From NCBI RefSeq assembly GCF_964656455.1, contig NC_135719.1, positions 8,101,163 through 8,165,162 on the forward strand: a stretch of DNA of 64,000 nt, written 5' to 3'. How positions within the stretch are numbered: the stretch's first letter is position 1; each line of letters begins with the position of its first letter. The notes beneath the pieces were generated by a model, which was not told where the DNA came from, did not search any database, and was given only the letters and a program-made list of their open reading frames with translations. Positions 56,560 to 64,000 of this stretch are shown one piece after another. A program made the translations under genes and the position numbers. The DNA is from Halichoerus grypus. Its lineage: Eukaryota > Chordata > Mammalia > Carnivora > Phocidae.

Positions 56560-57070
56560 ATTAATCCTGAAGTGGACTTTTAAGATCTGAAGAACATTTA
56601 ATCAATGGGGCATTAGATTGAATAAATCATAACCGAGATGAATTCCTTAAATTGATACCATCTTTAATGAGCATTGCACTTGATTTAATAATCTATTTAT
56701 TAAATACATAAAAAAATGGTAAATTGAACATTTGCCTCAGAGCAAGCAATTAGGGCTGTTTTCATTCCATATTTATTTTTCTGAGTTGAGACAATATTTG
56801 TTAAGTCTTAAGCATATTGAATAAATCTTGGAATCATTTGTTTTTTTTCAATAAGACTCTAAGTATTAAATCTTAGTGTTGGTTACATTCAGCTCCTTGT
56901 TAAATTATAGAAAGTGCTAACAAGCATGAAGGAAGATTTACTAATTCTACAATAACTAGTATTGAATCTCTGGTGAGTTTACAAAATCTGCATAATATTT
57001 AATAAATCTGGGTTAAGATTGGTTAAATCTTTTTAACCTCTATTAAATCCAATGAAGAATGTGTTAAAGA
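56560..57070. promoter_or_regulatory. Candidate conserved AT-rich block with repeated TTAAATC/AATAAATC words
   Basis: Non-repeat, AT-rich. The word (A)TTRAATC or AATAAATC recurs about eight times (near 56598, 56620, 56681, 56820, 56865, 57000, 57022, 57042), mixed with TAAT cores. The spacing is irregular, so this is not a tandem repeat. Function is inference only. Confidence 0.3.
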
Positions 57071-57680
57071 GGCCCTGTTGTATTGAAGCAAACTAAAAAA
57101 TATCATATTTTTTCCCCAAATCTCATTAAACTGAAATATGTGGTTTTTGGATTTCCTTTATTTCCTTTTGAATTATTGCTGGTTATTACTTACATATTTA
57201 TCTGTAAAAAGTAGCTTTCTTGTTCCTAAAATCCTTCTCCTCTGGGCTGATTCAACTCCTAAAAGCCTTCCACAAGCTTGGGAAATTGCAGTGCGTTCTT
57301 CCATTTGGTCCTTAGACAAACCTGAATGTTCCCAATCTAAGCTTCTGCCCCTTGTTTCCAAATCTTTGATGAAAATGAACAATTCATTCCCTTCGGATGT
57401 ATAAATCTCTTATTCAAATACATCAAGATAAAGGTCGTCGACTACATTAATAATGATTCCTTACTTGTGTTACTAATAACATCTTACATTTTTAACCCTG
57501 AAACTATTTTAAAAATCTAATTTACTCTTCTCTATGGACACCAGGCCAGATACTCATCTTATATAACTCAATGGGATCATTTATCTCCACTCATTTCTGG
57601 GAGAAGAAGCCAGCCTGCAACGGTAGTTTATTGTCCATATTTCATTTTGCCTGAGTAATGAAACAAGGCTAGCCAATTCT
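57071..57680. other. Unassigned non-coding stretch
   Basis: About 0.6 kb. An 88-codon plus-strand frame at 57138-57404 and its antisense partner are not recognisable. Confidence 0.45.
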
Positions 57681-57682
57681 AA

Positions 57683-57960
57683 TCAATCAATGAATATTTA
57701 TTAAGCTCCTACTAAGTGTTCACATTTTTTCTTGTGTGAAAGAGTCTGTTTTCCAAGCACTACAATCTGATTAGGAAAACTCATTCAATTCAACAAATAT
57801 TTCTTGAGTGCCTATTGAGCATGGCATAATATCAGGAAAGTTATATAAAGATAAAAAAAATATGATGACTTCCCTCTGAAAGGCTGCTATCTACTTATGT
57901 GGGGCAGAGAGGGGAAAAGAGACATGTTAGTAAAATGGTGAGTATTTTCATGAAAATGTA
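57683..57960 (-). repeat. L2 LINE 3' end, antisense
   Basis: 'cattcaattcaacaaatatttcttgagtgcctattgagcatgg' and 'aatcaatgaatatttattaagctcctactaagtgttc' both read as the reversed L2 3' end, which suggests two overlapping or adjacent copies. Confidence 0.75.
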
Positions 57961-58068
57961 GGGAGCATGAGGAACATAGGAAAATATGCTGTAGTCAGAT
58001 TTTATTTTATTTATTTATTTTCCAGCTTTATTGAGGTATAATTGAAATTTCAAATTGTGATATATTTA

Positions 58069-58281
58069 TTTTTTAAAAGATTTTTATTTATTTATTTGAG
58101 AGAGAGAGAGAGAGAGAACCAGGGAGAGAGAGCACAAACAGGAGGGGACGGAGCAGAGGGAGAAGAAGGCTCCTCTCTGAGCAGGGAGCCTGATGTGGGG
58201 CTCAATCCCAGGATCCCAAGATCATGACCTGAGCCAAAGGCATATGCTTAACCAACTGAGTCACCCAGGTTAAGCCAGCCC
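58069..58281 (-). mobile_element. CAN-SINE, antisense, within L1
   Basis: T-rich tail, GATTTTTATTTATTTATTTGAG, (GA)n, 'gagcagggagcctgatgtggggctcaatcccagg', head end CACCCAGGTTAAGCCAGCCC (the last part altered). A perfect 18-base TSD, CAAATTGTGATATATTTA, lies at 58051-58068 and 58282-58299. Confidence 0.96.
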
Positions 58282-58383
58282 CAAATTGTGATATATTTAA
58301 AATGTACAAGATGATGATCTGATATAAATACACATTGTAAAAGGATTCCCCCATGGAGTTAATTAATGCATCCATCACCTCAC

Positions 58384-58418
58384 TTTATTATTACTATTAC
58401 TATTATTATTATTATTGG
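58384..58418 (+). repeat. (TTA)n microsatellite
   Basis: TTATTATTAC then TATTATTATT units within the L1 3' region. Confidence 0.85.
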
Positions 58419-60919
58419 TGAGAACATTTAAATTCTATTCTCTTAGCAACTATACTAAAACACTAAATAATAATTATTACACTAAAATTATAATTTTAAT
58501 TATACAAATAGTTTTATCAGCTATAATCTCCATGTTATATATTAGATCTTCAGAACTTACTCATCTCATAACCGACAGTTTGTACTCTTACTAACTTTGC
58601 CTATTTTTCCCAACTTCCAGCCCTTGGCAACCACTTTTCTACTCTGTTTCTATGAGTTTGACTTTTTTTTCCCCACGACTAAGTGATTCCATGTGGTATT
58701 TGCCTTTTCCTGTCTGGCATATTTCACTTAGCATAATGCTCTCCTGATTCATCCATGCTTTCCCAAATACAAAATGACCTTCTTTTTTTTAAGGCTGAAT
58801 AATATGCCATTGTATACATATACTACCATTCTTTTTATCTATTCATCCATTGATGGACACTGAGTTTGTTTCCATCCCTTGGCTATTGTAAATGCTGATA
58901 TGAACATGAGGGTGCTACATGTATCTCTTTGAGATGATTTCATTTCCTTTGGTTTTATACCCAAAAGTGGGATTGCTGGATCATATGGTACTTCTATTTT
59001 TAATTCTTGAGGAACATCTATATTGCTTTCCATAGTGGTTGTCCCAGTTTACATTCCCATCAACAGTGCACAGGGGCTCAGTGTTTCAGAGGGAAGGTTT
59101 TTCCACATCCTCATCAGCACTTGCTATCTCTTGTCTTTTTGATAATAGATATCCTAACAGATGCAATATAACACCTCATTGTGGTTTGATTTCCCTGATT
59201 ATTAGAAATGCTGTGTACCTTTATAAGCACTTGTTTGGTCATTAGTATATCTTCTTTGGAAAAATTGTTATTTAGGTCCTTTGTAAATTTTTAATTGGGT
59301 TATTTCTTTATTTTTATTGTTATTAAGTTGCATGAGTTCCTTGTATATCTTGGATGTTAGCCTTTTATTGGATACATGGTTTGCAAGTATTCTCTCCCAT
59401 TCCATAGATTACCGTTTCATTTTGTTGATGGTTTTCTTTGCCATACAGAAGCCTTTTAGTCGATGGAGTCCCACTTGTTTATTTTTGTTTTGTTACAAAG
59501 CTTTTGCTTTTGGTGTCATATCCAAAAAAATCATTGTCAAAACTAATGTTAAGTAGCCTACCTCATCTGTTTTCTTCTAGGACTTCTATGTTTTCAGGTC
59601 TTATGTTCAAACCTTTAGTTCATTTTGAGTTGAATTTTGTGAATGATGTTTCATTCTTTTGCATGTGGTTGCCCAGTTTTCCCAATATCATTTATTGAAG
59701 AGACTATCCTTTCCCCATGTATATTCTTGGCTTCTTTGCCCTAAATTAATTGACCATACATGTGTGGATTTATTTCTGGGCTCTCTTTTGTTCCATTGAT
59801 TTATGTGTCTGTTTTTATGCCAATATCATATTGTTTTGATCACTATAGATTTTGTAATGTAGTTTGAAATCAGAAAGTGTGAGTCCTCTGGCTTTGGTCT
59901 TCTTTCTCAATATGGCTTTGGCTGCTTGGGATCTTTTGTGGTTTCATACAAATTTTAGGATTATTTTTTCTATTTCAGTGAGAAATGACATTGGAATTTT
60001 GATAGGGATTGCACTGAATCTATAGATCACTTTGGGTAGTATGGACATTTTAACAATATTATTAATTCTTCCAATCCATGAACATGGAATACCTTTCCAT
60101 TATTTGTGTCCTCTTCACTTTCTTTTGGCAATTTATGATAGTCTTCTTTGTACAAACTTTTCATCTTCTTGGTTAAATTTATTTCTAAATTTTATATTCC
60201 TTTGATGTGACCATAAATGAGATTGTTGTCATAATTTCTCTTTTTGATAGCTCATTATTGGTATAAAGAAGTGCAACTAATACTTGTATATTGAGTTTGT
60301 ATCCTGAAACTTTACTGAATTTATTAGTTCTAACAGTTTTTCAGCAGAGTTTTTAAGGTTTTCCATATAATATATTAAGTTGTCTACAAATAGAGACCCA
60401 TTTACTTCTTCCTTTCTGATCTGGATACCTTTTATTTCTTCCCCCCACCCCCAATTTCTATTCTAGTACTATGCTGAATAAAAGTGGTTAGAGTGGGCAT
60501 ACTTGTCCTGTTCTTGATCTTAGAGGAAAAGCTTTCAGCTTGTCACTGATAAGTATGCTGTTACCTGTGGACTTGTCATGTATAGCTTTTTTTTATGTTG
60601 AGGTACATTCTTTCTATACCCAGTTTGTTAGGAATTTTTAATCATGAACGGATATTAAATTTTTCCAAATGCTTTTTCTGCATGAATTAAGATGATCATA
60701 TGATTTTGTCCTTCATTTTATTAATGTGCTGTATCACATTTATTGATTTTTCTATGTCAAACTATCCTTGCATCCCTGGAATAAATCCCACTTGATCATG
60801 ATGTATGATTCTTTTAATGTATTGCTGAATTCAGTTTGATAGTATTTGGTGAGGATTTTTCATCTAGGTTCATCAGGGATATTGGCCTGTAATTTTATTT
60901 TCTTTGAAGTGTCTGAGAT

Positions 60920-61440
60920 CAGACATTATATGACATTAAATGCCATGAGAAGAGAAACCCAAATGTGCACATAGGGATATTGATAACAATTTGGAAGAAA
61001 AAGAGCAATAATAAAAGATAATTCTAGTGTCACTGAGTGTGAGTGAAGCTGAAGAAGATGGTGTTATTAACAGATATGAATAGCACTGAGGGAGAAGACA
61101 TCTTGAAAAGGAAAAAAGAGCTGAACTATTTAACAAACTAAGTTGGAGATACCAGCTAGAAATCTACATGCAAAGACCCAACAGCAGTTGAAATTTAGGA
61201 ATGGAGCAATAGGAAACAAGGGAGCCAGGAAGAGACATATTTGGAAGTCATCTGCTCAGATAACATAGCCAAAACTATGAGGTTGCAAAAGGAGTGAGCA
61301 AAGAAAGACAATAGTGGACAAGATGTGTGTCTAGAATTTTAAGGTGACCACCTGACCAGAGTAAAAGGATCATATTTATAAGTAATACAAAATAATGGTG
61401 GATTGTTATAAGGTTGGTAATTAGGAATTTGAAATTAAAA
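60920..61440 (-). repeat. L2 LINE RT region, antisense
   Basis: 'aagttggagataccagctagaaatctacatgc' and 'ttggaagtcatctgctcagataacatagccaaaactatgagg' parallel the reversed L2 stretch also seen at 33.7 and 63.0 kb. Diverged. Confidence 0.6.
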
Positions 61441-61654
61441 TATATACATTTACACTAAAAATACATTACATTTTTTTGAATTTGTACATTTTATTTTTAT
61501 ACAAGGTACACATGGATATATTTATCTAGTAAAATTTTCAAACAAAATAGAACTATGTAGGATAAAAAGGAAAAGGCTTTCTCTTCCTTTCCTTGCAGCT
61601 CATCCCAATGATAACAGCTTGGGATGTATTCTTCCATAAAAATGCCTTAGGATA

Positions 61655-61850
61655 TTTATAACTTTTTATTTTGAAATAAATAAGACAATAACTTGTTAAA
61701 ATAGGACAGTGAGTTCCCACATACCCTTCACCTAGCTTCTTTCAGTAATAACATCTTGCATAGCCACAGCACAATATCAAAACCAAGAGATTGATATTGA
61801 TAAAACTATTAATTAAATCACAGAAAATTTTCAGATTTTACCAGCTTTTA
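61655..61850 (-). repeat. L1M LINE 3' end, antisense
   Basis: 'ttttattttgaaataaataag', 'gtgagttcccacatacccttcacctagcttc' and 'taacatcttgcatagccacagcacaatatcaaaacc' are the reversed L1M 3' end. Confidence 0.88.
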
Positions 61851-61859
61851 CATAAACTT

Positions 61860-62785
61860 TTAAAAATAATGCATATGTATATATGTGTGTATGTGGGTGT
61901 GTGAAATGTATAGATTTTTAAATGCCTTCAATAAACAAAATTAGATGGAAAACACTTTCAAAACCAATAGTTGTGAACATTTGAGGGTAGATTTCTGGGC
62001 TTGCTCATGAACACATGGACATTTACTATGTCCTAACAGAAGTGGGCTGTCAGGGTGAATAGGTTGCATATGGAAGATTTATCTGATAACCAACACACAA
62101 GGTGGACTGTAACCAAGAGAAAATCATGTCGGACTATGGCAGGAGGTCCATCCAGGAGGACTATGGTGCCCGTTGAAAGGATAAAGAATGGCATCAGGAT
62201 ATGGCAGCTAAAAAGGAGAGGGACCAAGTGACCTGACTGACAACGGTTCAGAAGAGCAATGAGACTGGGGGGTGAGGAGGATGTCATTGATGATGACTGG
62301 AAGAAGAAGAAACTGAAGGTGTAGAAGAAAAAGAGAGACCAACTGGTTGATAGAATAGGAGTGTTTGTTGTGTGCCCCAGCCCTGAGAATGCTAAATGGA
62401 GTGTTAAAAATGTGAGAACAGAGCAATGAAGTCAAATTATTCTGCTGTGATCTGACAGTTGATGCTCAGTCTGTATCAGGTAGAGGTATCTAACTTGAGG
62501 AGTTGGGATTTAATTAACATGTGTGAAGCTGGGATTTAACTAACATGTGTGAAGTGCTAAGAAAAGTACCTAATGCATAAAGAGTGGCCACAGATTTTAA
62601 CCATTATCATTATCATCCTCATCACCAGAAGAGAAGCTGAACCGCACATATCCTGTGAATCTAGCTGAAGATTCAAATACCGCTCAGCATGCATTACATA
62701 TTTTTTCCTTTAGCTTTTTATACTGATGAAAATTAAATTAATAAAGGAAGTATTCAGGTTATAGTATACATCTGGAATCTAGGTG
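61860..62785. other. Unassigned stretch with a short tandem duplication
   Basis: About 0.9 kb. It holds a short TATGTGTGTATG run near 61872-61903 and a 26-base tandem duplication at 62505-62556. Minus-strand frames of 84 and 75 codons (62033-62435) are not recognisable and may be L2-derived. Confidence 0.4.
62505..62556 (+). repeat. 26-base tandem duplication
   Basis: Unit 1 (62505-62530) and unit 2 (62531-62556) both start GGGATTTAA and contain TAACATGTGTGAAG. They differ at about three positions. Confidence 0.9.
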
Positions 62786-62789
62786 GAAG

Positions 62790-63360
62790 CAGCTGGTGGA
62801 AGCCACCCAAGGAGTGGAAGAATGGTGCCATTGACCATGCAAGGGAGTTCAGAAGGTTTAATTTTGGTGGGTAAATGCTGTGCTCTGTTTTAAGGCTGTG
62901 GTGACAGTAAGATATTCCTGCTGAATGTGTCCAATAGACAACTGAAGGCAGGAAACAGAAGCTTGGTGATTAATGAGGATTTGCTTTGATTGAAGATGGG
63001 GCTGAATATGTAAATGTAGGCATCATTAGCATAGACGTGATATTTAAAGCTATGAGAATAGATGGGTTCTCCCAGGATAAGAGTTTAAGAGGAACAAAAG
63101 GCAGAAAGAAGAGTGGCTTCCTGGAAGACCCATTGTGGAGGGTGAGGCTAGAGGGGAAGAGAGCCAGTGATGGAAAGAAAGAAGAGATGCAGGGATGAAG
63201 GTCAGAGAACATCAGTAAAAAACATAGCCAAGGTCAAGCAAGAGCATGAGCTATGTCTTTGCAGCTGAGCAATGAAAGAGGGTAGAGATGAAGAGGGTGT
63301 GATTGATCAAGTAATAAATAAAAAGAGCCATTGGAGAATTTTAAGGAATTGCCATGAAAG
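62790..63360 (-). repeat. L2 LINE RT region, antisense
   Basis: 'gtaggcatcattagcatagacgtgatatttaaagctatgagaatagatggg' matches the reversed L2 stretch before the ADD-type motif. It shares TTTAAAGCTATGAGA with the copy at about 33783-33797. The 80-codon minus-strand frame at 62970-63212 lies in this remnant. Confidence 0.8.
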
Positions 63361-63449
63361 ACTCACTCTTGTGTGTATAAAAAATGTTATTCTATTTTGT
63401 TTTGTTTATATTTTATATACACTTCAGTGGAAATACAGTGTTATATAGG

Positions 63450-63640
63450 ATAAAGGGAGTCCGATTCAAACCCAGGGCTGTCACTTATTGGCTATGAAGT
63501 CCTTGGGAAAGTAGTTTAACCTCCCTGAGCCTGTTTTATCATCAGTAAGATAAGAATATTCATACCTGCTTCATACAGTTAGTTTGAGAATTAAAATAAC
63601 CCACACAAAACACTAGATTATTCCTGACATATATAAAAAA
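63450..63640 (+). repeat. MIR SINE, sense
   Basis: 'gattcaaacccagggctgtcacttattggctatg', 'cctccctgagcctgttttatcatcagtaagataag' match MIR from core to 3' part. Confidence 0.88.
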
Positions 63641-63779
63641 TGACTTATATATAGCTGTATGGATCTAAATTTATGTACATATATAACAACAAAATACAAA
63701 TCATCATTTTAACCAAGGCTGCTTGAAATAAGCGAGTTTTTGAAGTACTTAGGGGAGTGGGGTATTATCAGCAAGGAGT

Positions 63780-63895
63780 CTTTGAGGGATAATAATACTT
63801 ACCTCTTAATCTGCTGTGAAAATTAAATAAGATAGAGTATACAAAGTGTGAAGCAAGAATACTTAGTACATTGTGGTTAGTCAGCAAATGACCAT
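63780..63895 (+). repeat. MIR SINE 3' part, sense
   Basis: 'gataataatacttacctcttaatctgctgtgaaaattaaataagatagagtatac' and 'acttagtacattgtggttagtcagcaaatg' fit the MIR tail. Confidence 0.7.
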
Positions 63896-64000
63896 TTCTT
63901 TCTTTTTAATTACATAAATGTATCTGTTCATTAAATGTAAAATATAGAAGAAAAGATGGGGAGAAGATGGCCTCTTGAATACAAAATACTCTTAAAATAT

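Larger units (their letters stand above)
57999..60905 (-). mobile_element. L1 LINE, antisense, about 2.7 kb plus one SINE
   Basis: Begins with the reversed A-rich tail and 3' end ('tccagctttattgaggtataattgaaattt'). It continues through 'cattgatggacactgagtttgtttcc', 'ggtttgcaagtattctctcccattcc', 'tcatttattgaagagactatcctttcc', 'ttgatagggattgcactgaatctatag', 'agagtgggcatacttgtcctgttc' and 'ccttgcatccctggaataaatcccacttgatcatgatg', to 'gatattggcctgtaa'. That covers the 3' region and the RT part of ORF2. Frames such as 59317-59698 are on the wrong strand. ORF2 itself is broken. Confidence 0.96.

Noticed and set aside
57999..60905. An L1 ORF2 protein gene
   Set aside because: The reversed frame is broken throughout by stops and frameshifts, and the 5' half of the element is absent.
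1..64000. A bacterial- or phage-type defence, biosynthetic or toxin system
   Set aside because: No operon-like ORFs are present. Repeat content, microsatellites and composition are mammalian throughout.

Overview
This window is carnivoran nuclear DNA and shows no recognisable protein-coding exon, RNA gene or promoter. The diagnosis rests on its repeats. About fifteen tRNA-Lys-derived CAN-SINEs (head GGGGCGCCTGGGTGGCTCAG, CT-rich middle, AATAAA/AAATCTTT tail) and three short 3' ends of the carnivore LINE-1 lie among older elements shared by all mammals (L1M, L2, MIR, a MaLR-type LTR, hAT-like and Tigger-like DNA transposons). The youngest SINEs match the arctoid type (bear, seal, mustelid), not the dog-specific SINEC type. 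That clade call is from memory of consensus sequences, not from a search.

Layout. 0.2-7.4 kb: scattered L2 pieces, two SINEs and a probable antisense solo LTR that splits an L2 copy. 7.45-12.98 kb: one old antisense L1 carrying several later insertions (a hAT-like element, two SINEs, and a Tigger-like element that holds a third SINE). 13-20 kb: mostly unassigned sequence, an 85-base direct repeat pair, and SINEs with clear target-site duplications (TSDs). 20-28 kb: L2, L1M and MIR fragments. 28-41 kb: the most repeat-poor part, with a long TTTC microsatellite, a MaLR-type LTR, nested SINEs at 32.4-32.8 kb, and AT-rich single-copy-looking blocks with homeodomain-type TAATTA words that could be conserved regulatory elements. 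41-55 kb: more L1M, two carnivore-L1 3' ends in inverted orientation 2 kb apart, and a third inside an older L1M copy. 55-64 kb: an AT-rich block at 56.6-57.1 kb, a 2.9-kb antisense L1 interrupted by a SINE, and L2 and MIR pieces.

No genes work together here. The open reading frames are short (162 codons at most), resemble no family I recognise, and mostly fall in repeats or low-complexity DNA. The window reads as intergenic sequence or the inside of a very long intron. Its value lies in the insertion history and a few candidate non-coding elements. Repeat boundaries without a stated TSD are approximate, within tens of bases.
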